A stretch of DNA of 64,000 bases, from the NCBI GenBank assembly GCA_964448135.1, contig CAYUVH010000022.1, forward strand, positions 186,001 to 250,000, given 5' to 3'. Origin of the DNA: CAYUVH01 sp964448135 (lineage in GTDB: Bacteria; Verrucomicrobiota; Verrucomicrobiia; Limisphaerales; UBA8199). The notes under the pieces were generated by a model. It ran no database searches, was not told where the DNA came from, and was given only the letters and a program-made list of their open reading frames with translations. Positions within the stretch are counted from its first letter, which is position 1. Each line of letters starts with the position of its first letter. Shown one piece after another: positions 51,813-61,271 of this stretch. The translations under genes and the position numbers were made by a program.

Positions 51813-52886
51813 TTACCGGCCGTTCCCCGTCTGCACGGCCTGCAACAATATCCGCGTCGGCTGATTGAGGGGAAGCTTCATGGCCTCCTCCGGCGCCAGC
51901 CAGCGGAACTCGCGCGCTTCGTCGTTCAGCTTCACCACCGGCGTGCCTGGGCACCGGCAGGTATAGTTGAGCAGCACAAAGTGCGCATCACGATAGAACT
52001 CCGGCGAATGAATGCAATCCTGGACCAGGACAAATTTGATGTCCTCAATGTTGAGGTCGGTCTCCTCCTTGAGCTCCCGGCGGAGCGCGTCGGCGGAAGG
52101 TTCGGCCCATTTGATCTTGCCGCCGGGGATGCCCCAGAGGTTGGACCATTTGTGCGTGCGAACCATCAGCACCTGCCCGGCATCGTTGAAAATGAGCCCG
52201 CCGACGGTGACGATGGGCAGTTGGTCGGACGGAGCGCCGGGGCGCGGCGGAGCGAATTGGAGGTCCTTTTCTTCAAGGAAAGCGAGCAATTCGCCGAGGT
52301 GCTCGACAATGAGGTCGGGATTGGCGGGCCGCAACTGGTCCAACGTGTTGTAGCCGGTCAGCACGGCGCACGAATGAATGCCGCCATGGCGGGCAGTCTC
52401 GATGTCGTGCTGCATGTCCCCGATGAAGAGCGTTTCATCCTCGGCGAGTTGGTTTTCCTCCAGGATATCGTGGATTTTCTGGCGCTTGTCCCAGACACCG
52501 ACATAAGGCTTGTCGATATACTGGCCGAGACCGGTCGCGCCGGCCTGGACGGCAAAATGTTCCGGGCTCACTGTGCTCAACAGGAAGGTGCGGATGCCCT
52601 GCTTGCGACAAAATTCAAGAAATTCGCGGGCGTGCCGCAGTTCGCTGACTGAATCCTGCACCTGGCGAAACCGGGTGTGGAACCAGACTTCGAGCTGGGG
52701 CAGGGGCACGTGCGGCGTGTGCCGGTCGTAGAATCGCGTGAAAGGCAGGCAAAACTCGGCCCGGAACTGGTCGAGGCTCATCTCGCCGCGTTCGGCCTGG
52801 GCCAGCACGTAGTTCGTGGCGTGCCACACGGCGGGCAGGTCGTCCACGAGCGTGCCGGACCAGTCGAAGATGATGTTGCGAATCAC
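51813..52886 (-). CDS. HAD hydrolase fused to a Nudix hydrolase
   Basis: 357 residues from GTG 52886; the longer frame to 53090 overlaps the divergent neighbour. The first ~210 residues are a HAD hydrolase with motif I FDWSGTLVDD: the nucleophile Asp is kept but the +2 Asp is Ser, as in phosphonatase-like enzymes that carry Ala there. Motif III/IV is FIGDMQHDIETARHGG. After a linker (FAPPRPGAPSDQLP) comes a Nudix domain with box GGKIKWAEP...RRELKEETDL, G-to-D at the last Gly. Such fusions hydrolyse two phosphoester bonds in one metabolite; which one is unknown. Confidence 0.9.
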   Translation of the reverse strand: MIRNIIFDWSGTLVDDLPAVWHATNYVLAQAERGEMSLDQFRAEFCLPFTRFYDRHTPHVPLPQLEVWFHTRFRQVQDSVSELRHAREFLEFCRKQGIRTFLLSTVSPEHFAVQAGATGLGQYIDKPYVGVWDKRQKIHDILEENQLAEDETLFIGDMQHDIETARHGGIHSCAVLTGYNTLDQLRPANPDLIVEHLGELLAFLEEKDLQFAPPRPGAPSDQLPIVTVGGLIFNDAGQVLMVRTHKWSNLWGIPGGKIKWAEPSADALRRELKEETDLNIEDIKFVLVQDCIHSPEFYRDAHFVLLNYTCRCPGTPVVKLNDEAREFRWLAPEEAMKLPLNQPTRILLQAVQTGNGR

Positions 52887-53108
52887 GCGCGCAGTGTAAC
52901 GGGGATTGCGGGTGAGGCAACTGAATCGCGAGCGGCGGTAGTGGTACGGCTTGGTGGGGCGAGTCTCCTGACGAGCCGGTTCTTGCCCCCGGGAAGGAAC
53001 AGCGCCAGATCGAACGCCTGCGGCAAACCGGGCGGTTGTATTTGTGGTGGGATTGAGTGTCTTCGCTCTTCCATTGCCCGCGCGCGACAAATCCGCTAAT
53101 TCTCCGGT

Positions 53109-55424
53109 ATGAAATCTCGCGGTGCCCGCTGGTTATCGGCGCTTTTACTCGTATCCACTTTGCCAGCGCCCCTCGCCGGCCTTGCCGCGGATACCGCGAT
53201 TCCGACCGTTGCCGAGGCGTTCGCCGCGAAGCGGGATTTGTTTGGTGAAGCGGCGATGTGCCAGCCAAACGGACCGAGTTACGAATTCTTCGCGCCGATT
53301 CTCCCGCCACCACGATATGTAAATGCCGACTTCCGCTACTATCCGATAGTGCTCAGCGCGCCCAACGCGCATGTGAAGGCGCGGCTGATTTCGAATGGGA
53401 GCGGCGTCAATTTGCGCGGCGGCTCGGCGTCGTGGAATGACAATGGAACGCCCGTGAAGTTTCGCGTGGGTCCGGACCGTTTTGAGTTTGGCGGCTTGGC
53501 CAGCCGGGTGTCGCTGCCCACGCTTACTGAGGGCTGGCTGCCAATTGTGCAGGTCGAATACGTGCATCCGTCGCCCTATCAATCGGGCGGCCGGGTGCCG
53601 ATTGATCAAAGACCTTCAGACCCTGTCCCGGAGAAGTATCGGCTGGAGGCGTTTGCCAGCACGGATCCCGCGCTGGCCGGGCACGCCGTCGTCTTGGTCA
53701 GGTTTTCCCTTGCCCAGGGAACCAACGGCTACATCGCCGCCGAAGTGGACGGAAAGCAATTGTCGGGCGTTGCCGCCGGTGGCGCGACGAATTCGCAAGG
53801 GGCCACCTTGGCGAGCTTCGACGCAGCGTGGAAGCCCAACGCGGGAATGATGGTGGCGAGATTGAAATCGGATGACGCGGTTTATCTCGCGGTTGCGACC
53901 CAACCGCTCGACGCCGGCAGCACGCTCGTGGTTTCCGCGGCCGAGTATGAGCGACAGCGCGAAATGTGCGCGGCGTCCTGGCGCAAAATCGTTGCCGCAG
54001 GCATGAACGTGGAGACACCCGAGCCGTACGTGAACGATGCGTGGCGCCACTTGATCTGCCAGAATTTCGAACTGATCAATGGCGATCGGATCCACTACAG
54101 CGCGGGCAATCAATACGAGAAACTCTACGAATCCGAAGGCAGCGATGCCGCGCTGGCCATGTTGGTCTGGGGTTACGACCGTGACATGCGACGGCTGCTG
54201 GTGCCGTTGCTGGATTTCACGCGCAAGGGGCTGGAGTATCACCAGGCGGGTTTCAAGTTGCTCGATCTGTGCCGTTACTACTGGCAGACGCGCGATCCTA
54301 ACGTGGTGAAGGAATTGCGCCCGCAATGGGAGAAGGAAGCCAAACGACTGGATGAAAACCGCACCGGCCTGCACGGACTTTATCCCGAAGAGCAGTATTG
54401 CGGGGACATCGAGACATTTGTGCAGAGCATGAATGCTTCGTCGAAAGCCTGGCGTGCATTGCGCGATCTGAGCGCCGTGCTGGAAGCGGTGGGCGAGACG
54501 AAGGACGCCAAGTATTACGCGGACCAAGCCGCGGGGTTTCGCAAGACGGTGCAGCAGGCCATCCGTGAGAGCGCCCGCCACGAGACCACGCCGCCGTTTG
54601 TGCCGGTGGCCCTCTACGGAAATGAGCCGGTGCATGATCCGATCTGGGAAGTGCGCATTGGGACCTATTGGAACATCATTATCGGCTACACCATCGGCAG
54701 CGGCATCTTTCCGCCCGGCAGCGAGGAAGAGAAATGGATCCCGAATTATCAGGAACAGCACGGCGGATTGTTCATGGGCATGCTGCGCGGCGCGGCGGGA
54801 CCGTTCACGTTCTGGAACGGCAAGCAACGCATCAACCCATTATACGGGACGCGCTATGCCATGGATACCTTGCGGCGGGATGATGCCGACCGCGCGCTCG
54901 TGAGCTTTTACGGAATGCTGGCGCAGGGTTTCACCCGCAACACCTTCATCTGCGGCGAAGGTTGCACACTGGATCCGGTGGATGAGGGCGGCCGCTTTTT
55001 CTACCTCCCACCGAACAGCGCGGCAAACGCCCATTTTCTTTCCATGTTGCGCGGCCTGCTCGTGCAGGATTGGGACCTGGACGACGATGGCCGTCCGGAA
55101 ACCTTGCGGCTCGCGTTCGCCACCCCGCGCCGCTGGCTCGAAGACGGAAAGTCCATCAAGGTCGAGCGCGCGCCAACGGCGTTTGGGCCGGTGGCGATGA
55201 AGATCGAATCACACTTGAGTCGCGGCGAAGTCACGGCCGAAGTCGACTTGCCTGAACGAAACAAGCCTGAGCATATTTTTCTGCGCGCCCGCGTGCCCGA
55301 TGGTTGGAAAGTAACCGGCGCAACCGTGGGCGCCGACCATTTGCCAGCAGACGAACATGGGACAATTGACCTTTCAAAATTGCGCGGTCATGTCTCCGTG
55401 CGTTTTCAAACAGAGAAGCGATAG
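53109..55424 (+). CDS. Secreted six-hairpin glycosidase-like protein (paralogue)
   Basis: 771 residues with a signal peptide (ALLLVSTLPAPLAGLAAD). It aligns over its whole length with the 41136 protein: PNGPSYEFFAPILPPPRYVN, FRYYPIVLSAPNAHVKARLI, YCGDIETFVQSMNAS, LVQDWDLDDDGRPETLRLAF and the C-terminal VPDGWKVTGATVGADHLPAD. Shared acidic positions (the YCGDIET and QDWDLDDDG stretches) are the best catalytic candidates. The family is unnamed here. It has an additional loop (VEYVHPSPYQSGGRVPIDQR) that the paralogue lacks. Confidence 0.85.
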   Translation: MKSRGARWLSALLLVSTLPAPLAGLAADTAIPTVAEAFAAKRDLFGEAAMCQPNGPSYEFFAPILPPPRYVNADFRYYPIVLSAPNAHVKARLISNGSGVNLRGGSASWNDNGTPVKFRVGPDRFEFGGLASRVSLPTLTEGWLPIVQVEYVHPSPYQSGGRVPIDQRPSDPVPEKYRLEAFASTDPALAGHAVVLVRFSLAQGTNGYIAAEVDGKQLSGVAAGGATNSQGATLASFDAAWKPNAGMMVARLKSDDAVYLAVATQPLDAGSTLVVSAAEYERQREMCAASWRKIVAAGMNVETPEPYVNDAWRHLICQNFELINGDRIHYSAGNQYEKLYESEGSDAALAMLVWGYDRDMRRLLVPLLDFTRKGLEYHQAGFKLLDLCRYYWQTRDPNVVKELRPQWEKEAKRLDENRTGLHGLYPEEQYCGDIETFVQSMNASSKAWRALRDLSAVLEAVGETKDAKYYADQAAGFRKTVQQAIRESARHETTPPFVPVALYGNEPVHDPIWEVRIGTYWNIIIGYTIGSGIFPPGSEEEKWIPNYQEQHGGLFMGMLRGAAGPFTFWNGKQRINPLYGTRYAMDTLRRDDADRALVSFYGMLAQGFTRNTFICGEGCTLDPVDEGGRFFYLPPNSAANAHFLSMLRGLLVQDWDLDDDGRPETLRLAFATPRRWLEDGKSIKVERAPTAFGPVAMKIESHLSRGEVTAEVDLPERNKPEHIFLRARVPDGWKVTGATVGADHLPADEHGTIDLSKLRGHVSVRFQTEKR

Positions 55425-55490
55425 GCAAACGCGATTTCTCGCGTGCCGCCGAGCCTGCCGCCGAGCCTGCCGCCGCACTGCGCGTAGCGC

Positions 55491-55519
55491 TTGAACAAGG
55501 AGGAAAATTCGGCTAGGGT
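55491..55519 (+). promoter_or_regulatory. Candidate promoter of tRNA-Thr
   Basis: TTGAAC, 17-base spacer, TAGGGT, 54 bases before the tRNA. Immediately upstream is a GC-rich tandem repeat (CGCCGAGCCTGC twice, about 55447-55470). Confidence 0.4.
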
Positions 55520-55573
55520 CCCAATGCTGTCTGGAGAAGCCCGTCATTTCCACGGTGTTCTTCGGACCCGCGG

Positions 55574-55648
55574 GCCAGTTTAGCTCAGTGGTAGAGCAAC
55601 GGTTTTGTAAACCGTCGGTCGTCGGTTCAAATCCGACAACTGGCTCCA
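55574..55648 (+). tRNA. tRNA-Thr (UGU)
   Basis: A full cloverleaf: acceptor stem GCCAGTT/AACTGGC, D arm AGCTCAGTGGTAGAGC, anticodon stem ACGGT/ACCGT with loop TTTGTAA (anticodon TGT, reads ACA), T arm GTCGG-TTCAAAT-CCGAC, encoded CCA at 55646-55648. It stands alone, 149 bases after the paralogue gene, with no adjacent att-like repeat visible. Confidence 0.96.
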
Positions 55649-55895
55649 GTCTTGATTCCGCCCGGTCTTGCCTTCCCGCAGAGCGAAGTTCCTGAAGAGT
55701 TCAGTTGGCACCATGCCGGGACCTTGCTCTTCACAAGTAACCATTTTCCGGCATCGGACGTGCTTTTTGGATGTCAACCCGGTGTAACACGCCTGGTCGA
55801 ACCATGACCCTGAATAAAAAATGTCCGAGAGCGGCCGCCGGACGCGCCTGCGTCCTGTGTGTGTCACGATTCAGGACAGCATTTCAGGTCGGTGG

Positions 55896-57632
55896 ATGGC
55901 AAATGTCATGAGCGATCCAACTTCAATCGCGTCGCCGACTTCTTCCCCGGTCGAAATGGATGCTCCCGCCACCCGAGAGCTGCGTCCCGCGCGGCCCGAG
56001 TGGTGGACGGCCATCCTGCTCACGGCGCTGGTTGTATGGCTTCACTTTGTTTTCTGGCAACACGCCGGGGCGCTGTGGCGCGATGAGGTCAATGTGTTCA
56101 ACCTTGCGAGCAGTCCCTCGCTGTCCGATATGACGCGGGACTCATTTCCGATTCTCATGCCGGCGCTCGTCAAAATCTGGCATGGGCTTGGTCTCGGCGC
56201 GACCGACACCGGGTTGCGTGCGTTTGGGGCGCTCGTCGGCTTGGGTTTGTTGGCGGCCTTGTGGCTGGCTTCGCTGGTGACGCGGCGCGCACCGCCATTG
56301 CTGGGCCTGGCGCTCGTCGCGCTGAACAGCACGATGCTGACGTACGGTGATTCGTTGCGGGCGTATGGATTGGGATGCGTGACGATCATACTCTGTTTTG
56401 CGGGTATGTGGGCGTTTCTTCAGAAGCCGAACTTAAAGCGCGGAGTCCTTGGCGCAATCGCGAGTATCCTGGCTGTGCAAGCACTCTACCAGAATTCGGC
56501 TCTGGTGGCCGGCTTGTGTGCCGGCGCCTGGGCCGTGTGTTGGCGGCGGCGCGCCGGACGGCAGGCTTTGGTGGTTCTCGGCATCGGCGTCATCGCGGCG
56601 ATCACGCTCGCGCCGTACGTTCCTTCCCTGATCGCGGTGCCGGAAGCGGCCAGCGGTTTGCGCATTGGCATTCAATGGCAGCGAGCCTGGGGTAATCTCC
56701 AGACCGCCATCGGTTTTCCTTTGGAAGATTATACCTACGCCTGGTTCGGCTTGATCGTCATTGCTGTTGCGGGGGCGGTCGTGAGTTGGTTTCGTCGTAC
56801 CCCGGCACGGGCAGCGGGTTCAGCAGACGATATCGCGGAAGTGCGGCTATTCGCCGGAGTCAGCCTGATCGTCGCGCTCGGTGGGTTCGTCGGTTTTCAC
56901 TGGGTGGCGCGCATGGCCAGCCAGCCTTGGTATTATCTGCCGATGATGGCGCTGGCCGTTGTGTGTTTCGATGCGGCGCTGCCTCCCCTGACGCGTCTCG
57001 CCCGGGTGGTCTCGATCGGTTTTGTGCTGGGCACCGCGCTGGCCGCCTTTCCTTACGCGCAAAAAGCCGCGGAAAAGCATTTCACAAACATTGATCAACT
57101 TGCGCGGACGATCGAGCAGGCGGCCGCCCCCGGCGATCTGGTTGTCGTCACCCCCTGGTATTGTGGCATCAGTTTTCAACGATATTTTAAGGGACCAGCC
57201 GCCTGGGAAACGATCCCTCCGCTCAACGATCATCGGCTTCATCGCTATGATCTGGTCAAGACTTCGCTCGGCGTGACCGACCCGGTCAAGCCCATCCTGG
57301 ATCAGGCTGCCGCCACTTTACAGGCCGGGCATAGTGTATGGGTGGTGGGAACCTTGCGTCCTCCGCCACGCGGCAAGGTGCCGCCCGAAATCCTCGGGCC
57401 CGCGCCCCATCCGGTTACCGGATGGTCGGATGCGCCTTATTTGCGGAATTGGGACGAACGGCTCACCTGGTGTCTCGGGGCCCGCGGAGGCGGCGTCAAG
57501 CGCCTTGAACTCTCGCGCGATTTCGAGGTGAGCCAGGACGAGGAGTTGGATTTGTATGTCGCCAACCCCGGTCAATCGCCTGCGACCGCGCCGCGCTTCA
57601 CGATCGCCCGCCCGATCCAGAACTCACCGTGA
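55896..57632 (+). CDS. GT-C-type polytopic glycosyltransferase-like protein
   Basis: 578 residues from ATG 55896. About ten membrane segments. The first external loop carries LWRDEVNVF, the acidic DE motif of GT-C enzymes (ArnT/PMT-like) that use polyprenyl-phosphate sugars. The C-terminal periplasmic domain includes GDLVVVTPWYCGISFQRYF, shared with the 59645 protein. It probably transfers a sugar or similar group to a surface polymer. It overlaps the next, convergent gene by nine bases. Confidence 0.82.
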   Translation: MANVMSDPTSIASPTSSPVEMDAPATRELRPARPEWWTAILLTALVVWLHFVFWQHAGALWRDEVNVFNLASSPSLSDMTRDSFPILMPALVKIWHGLGLGATDTGLRAFGALVGLGLLAALWLASLVTRRAPPLLGLALVALNSTMLTYGDSLRAYGLGCVTIILCFAGMWAFLQKPNLKRGVLGAIASILAVQALYQNSALVAGLCAGAWAVCWRRRAGRQALVVLGIGVIAAITLAPYVPSLIAVPEAASGLRIGIQWQRAWGNLQTAIGFPLEDYTYAWFGLIVIAVAGAVVSWFRRTPARAAGSADDIAEVRLFAGVSLIVALGGFVGFHWVARMASQPWYYLPMMALAVVCFDAALPPLTRLARVVSIGFVLGTALAAFPYAQKAAEKHFTNIDQLARTIEQAAAPGDLVVVTPWYCGISFQRYFKGPAAWETIPPLNDHRLHRYDLVKTSLGVTDPVKPILDQAAATLQAGHSVWVVGTLRPPPRGKVPPEILGPAPHPVTGWSDAPYLRNWDERLTWCLGARGGGVKRLELSRDFEVSQDEELDLYVANPGQSPATAPRFTIARPIQNSP

Positions 57633-59582
57633 GGACTGTTGATGCTCGGTGACAGTGGGGGCGAGAATGCGAAATGGATACGAGCGGGCTACTTCGTGAC
57701 AATCAGAGTTGAGAAACTGGACGAATGGTCCCATGTCCGGCGCGCGGTTGCGGGTGACGAGGTTCGCTTGGGATTCGTTGATGACGATCAGCGCGCGCTT
57801 GCCGGCCAGGGAGGCCACCAGCTCTTTCTGTGAAGTCTCGCTCAACGGAATGGCCTGGCCCTCCATCATCAGGTCGGTGGGCGAAGGCTTGCCGGTCCAA
57901 AAGTACAGACTGTTCATGCCGGGATAAGTGAAAAAAACATCGCAGTGAGCTTCCAGGTAGCGGGCGACATCCGTGTAAGTCACCACCCGCTCCGGGGGCA
58001 GGCGCAAGTATCGTGCGCCGCGCAGGTTCAACGGAGTGAGTTGCCGGTAAACGCCCAATACCGAATTCAACTCACACCAGCGCAGGGAGAATAGCGTCAG
58101 CAGGCATGTCGCCCCCAGCGCGGCGAGCAAACCGGCGGTTCGCGGGGCCAGCCGGCGACGGCGTGTTTCCCACCACGGGGAGCGGACCAGGCTGGTGACG
58201 CCATCGTGAAGGCATACCGCATAAATCAGCACCGGCAAGAAACTCGCCAGGCCGATTTGAGCCCCGGCCACCGGATATGCCTGGAGGCTTTGCCACGCGG
58301 CCTGCAGGCAAAGAAAGGTGCGGCCAAATTGCCGTTCGTTCTCGGCCGGTCCACCGGCTCGCGGCAACAGCACCAGCCACCCCCAGGGCATCAGCAGCGC
58401 GAATTGCCCCGTCGTGTTTTGGGTGAAGATAAAAACTCCCACGAGACCGTACAGTCCCTTGGCTCCGTCCATGGCCCATCCCAGGCTGCGGGATCGTGAC
58501 CGGACGGAGATGGCGAGCCCCATCGCCAGCAACGCGGCACCCGCGGAAACCAGGCTATGAGGATTCCACACCGGCAGCACAAACATGCCGGGAAACTTCG
58601 ACGCCGACAGAACCAGACATTCCAGGGCGCCGCGCGACGAACTCCCGCAGAGCAGCAGCACACCCAGCACGATGACCGTGATACCCGTAAACCCGGCGCC
58701 GACCTGCACCACCTGCCGGACGCCTATCGTCTGTTTCATGGTCAGGAAATACGCCGCGAAACCCGCGCACAAAATCGTGAGGGTGGCGCTTGCCGCGTAA
58801 GCCTCCGCCCAATACTGGTCCAGGTGCAGCTGCATAAGCACAAACGGCAGGGCGCTCGCCACGACCAGCGGGATAAGAAAAAATTCCGTCCGCTTTTCGA
58901 ACCAGCGCGCCCGGCAGAGCAGGGACAGCAGCAGGCCCGCTCCGAAGAAAACCCCCACATTGATCTTTATCATCGTCAGCACCGCGCCGATGGCCCCCAG
59001 CATTGCCAGGCGGCGATTGCTCGTGGAGCCGCTGGCCGCCACCAGCGCCGCCACAGCGAGCAGGACCGCCACCAATTCCTGCGGATGTCCGGGACTGCCC
59101 GTCAGGCAACGCAGCACGATGGTCGCCTCCATGAAAACCAGCAGTCCAATTCCCGCGGAGCGCGTCAGCGCCCGGGCCGCGAACCCCAGTATCGCGGCCG
59201 CCGTGAGCCAGTGCGCGATGCACAAAATTCGCGTTGTATCGTGCGTCAGCGGAACGCCCGCCAACCGGTGCAGCAACCATTCATAGAAATAGTACGCGGG
59301 TCCATACGGAGTGAAAATCTGGTCATAAAGGGTCCGCCCCTCAAAGAACTGCTTCCAGCAGAGCATTAAATAACCTTCGTCGTCGTAGGGCGCAAAGTCG
59401 CTGAAAATGGAGCCAAACGCGTACAGGCCGGCGATGGCCAGCGCCATCAGCGCCACCAACCCGCCCCACCGCGGCACGCCGGACTTATGGGGAATGGGAG
59501 CGGTCAAAGCGGAAGGTCGCGGTGTTCTGTTCGAATCCGGTGCATTCTGCGGGACTCTATGTGCCTCGCGGGCATCAGGCAA
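57624..59582 (-). CDS. GT-C-type membrane glycosyltransferase-like protein
   Basis: About 652 residues if the TTG at 59582 is used; the frame continues to 59843 across the divergent gene, so a start near 59.45-59.6 kb is certain only in outline. About a dozen membrane segments. The first loop holds APYDDEGYLML (DDEG acidic motif) and YGPAYYFYEWLLHRL, the ArnT/PMT-like pattern. A C-terminal periplasmic domain carries FFTYPGMNSLYFWTGKPSP. Divergent from 59645, convergent with 55896. Confidence 0.8.
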   Translation of the reverse strand: MPDAREAHRVPQNAPDSNRTPRPSALTAPIPHKSGVPRWGGLVALMALAIAGLYAFGSIFSDFAPYDDEGYLMLCWKQFFEGRTLYDQIFTPYGPAYYFYEWLLHRLAGVPLTHDTTRILCIAHWLTAAAILGFAARALTRSAGIGLLVFMEATIVLRCLTGSPGHPQELVAVLLAVAALVAASGSTSNRRLAMLGAIGAVLTMIKINVGVFFGAGLLLSLLCRARWFEKRTEFFLIPLVVASALPFVLMQLHLDQYWAEAYAASATLTILCAGFAAYFLTMKQTIGVRQVVQVGAGFTGITVIVLGVLLLCGSSSRGALECLVLSASKFPGMFVLPVWNPHSLVSAGAALLAMGLAISVRSRSRSLGWAMDGAKGLYGLVGVFIFTQNTTGQFALLMPWGWLVLLPRAGGPAENERQFGRTFLCLQAAWQSLQAYPVAGAQIGLASFLPVLIYAVCLHDGVTSLVRSPWWETRRRRLAPRTAGLLAALGATCLLTLFSLRWCELNSVLGVYRQLTPLNLRGARYLRLPPERVVTYTDVARYLEAHCDVFFTYPGMNSLYFWTGKPSPTDLMMEGQAIPLSETSQKELVASLAGKRALIVINESQANLVTRNRAPDMGPFVQFLNSDCHEVARSYPFRILAPTVTEHQQSSR

Positions 59583-59644
59583 TCCAACTCTGCCCGCGGC
59601 TATGGGCGTGACAATGGCGACAGGCTTGGGTACGAAGTGGCAAA

Positions 59645-61267
59645 ATGAACGATTCCGCCCACCCCGCGCCGCGCCGCAATCCGGAGCTTTGGGTTGGGTT
59701 GGGATTGACGGTGTTTGTCGTTTGCTTCCACTGCGTGCGCTTCGTGAAAGCCGGCGGTCTGTGGCGCGACGAGGCCGCCGTGGTTGGGCTGGCGACCATG
59801 CCCGCCTGGAGCGAGGTCTTTCGCTTTTTCCACCACGAGGCATTTCCCCTGATTTTTCCTGCCACCATCCGGACGCTGGCGGCGGTTTCGGGTGACAGCG
59901 ATACGGCTTATCGTGTTTTTGGATTGATCGTGGGGCTGGGGATCGTGGCGGCGCTTTGGTGGAATTTCCGGATCCTGCGGGGGGGCGTCCCTCTGCTAAG
60001 CCTGGCGTTACTTGGGTTTAACGCGGCCATCATCCGGTGGGGCGATTCGTTACGCGGCTATGGATTGGGGGCGCTTTTCATCCTGCTCACTGCGGGGTTG
60101 TTCTGGCGGGCATTGGAAAAGCCAAACCGCGGCAGGATTGCGCTCGCGACTCTCGGTGCGTTGGCCAGTGTGCATTCGCTGCTGCATAACCCCGCGCTGT
60201 TGTTCGCGCTAGGGATGGGCGCGGTGGCGGTTGCGTTGCGGCGCAAATCGCCGCGTGATGCCGTGCCATTGCTGGCGGTCGGGTTTATCGCGGGCCTGAC
60301 CATGCTGCCGTACTGGAGCCTGTTGCGGCGTGGTCGCGAATGGGACGTCCTGGTGCGCACTCCCGTGGACGCCGGGCACCTGTGGCATAAAATAATGGAA
60401 GCCCTGTCCGCCTCCGGCGTGGCGAATACCTGGATCTGGGTGGCGCTGATTTTGGCGGCCGCGGGAATTTGCGTCCGGCTCGGACTTCGCGGCGGGAATG
60501 AAGAGCGCGATTTCTGTCTCTTTTGCGGCACAGCCTTGGTGCTCGCTATCATTGCCCAGTTTTGTTTTCTGCTCGTCCTAAGCTATCCGACGCATGAATG
60601 GTATTACCTCGCCCTGATGTCGCTGGTCGCCCTGCTTTTGGATCTGGTGTTCGCCGCCGTTCGACAGCCTGGCTGGGCTCGCAGGCTTCGCCTTGCGCTG
60701 GCGCTGGTGATTGCCGCCACGTCGCTGCCGCTGACCTGCGCGGGAATCCAGGTTCGCCAGACCAATGTGGACCTCGTCGCCGCGAGGTTGCAGCAGAGTG
60801 CCACCCCCGGCGACCTCATCATCGTTTCTCCGTGGTATGATGGGATTTCCTTCGCACGGTATTATCACGGGCCGGTGGCCTGGACGACCATGCCGCCGAT
60901 GGAGTTTCACCGTTTTCATCGTTTCGACCTGCTCCTGCCCCAAATTGCGATGAAGGATCAGGACGAACCGATCCGTCCCGTGCGCGAGCGCGCCAACGAA
61001 ACCCTCAAAGCCGGTCACCGGGTCTGGATCGTCGGGACCTACTCCGCCATTCGCTCGGCGGACGCTGACGCAGTGCTGGCCCGGGCGACACCCGACAAAC
61101 AATCGGCAGTGACCAACCGGCGCGCGTATGAATGGTCCCTCCAACTCGCGAACGATTTGCGGCGCTCGGCGCGCAATTTGGAGCGGGTGAGCGTGACTCC
61201 ACCCGGTCCCGTCAGTGACCTTGAGGATCTCCCCTTGACAGTCTGCTCCGGTTGGGCGGGACCCTGA
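59645..61267 (+). CDS. GT-C-type glycosyltransferase-like protein (paralogue of 55896)
   Basis: 540 residues, ATG 59645. About ten membrane segments; LWRDEAAVVGLA matches the 55896 motif LWRDEVNVFNLA, and GDLIIVSPWYDGISFARYYH matches GDLVVVTPWYCGISFQRYFK. The paralogues share topology and the C-terminal domain but diverge in the loops, so they probably use different acceptors. The next gene starts four bases after its stop, so the two are translated together. Confidence 0.82.
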   Translation: MNDSAHPAPRRNPELWVGLGLTVFVVCFHCVRFVKAGGLWRDEAAVVGLATMPAWSEVFRFFHHEAFPLIFPATIRTLAAVSGDSDTAYRVFGLIVGLGIVAALWWNFRILRGGVPLLSLALLGFNAAIIRWGDSLRGYGLGALFILLTAGLFWRALEKPNRGRIALATLGALASVHSLLHNPALLFALGMGAVAVALRRKSPRDAVPLLAVGFIAGLTMLPYWSLLRRGREWDVLVRTPVDAGHLWHKIMEALSASGVANTWIWVALILAAAGICVRLGLRGGNEERDFCLFCGTALVLAIIAQFCFLLVLSYPTHEWYYLALMSLVALLLDLVFAAVRQPGWARRLRLALALVIAATSLPLTCAGIQVRQTNVDLVAARLQQSATPGDLIIVSPWYDGISFARYYHGPVAWTTMPPMEFHRFHRFDLLLPQIAMKDQDEPIRPVRERANETLKAGHRVWIVGTYSAIRSADADAVLARATPDKQSAVTNRRAYEWSLQLANDLRRSARNLERVSVTPPGPVSDLEDLPLTVCSGWAGP

Positions 61268-61271
61268 CATC

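Noticed and set aside
55580..55867. Minus-strand frame ending in SDLNRRPTVYKTVALPLS across the tRNA
   Set aside because: This peptide is the reverse translation of a tRNA and appears as a false protein in many annotations; the tRNA-Thr explains it fully.
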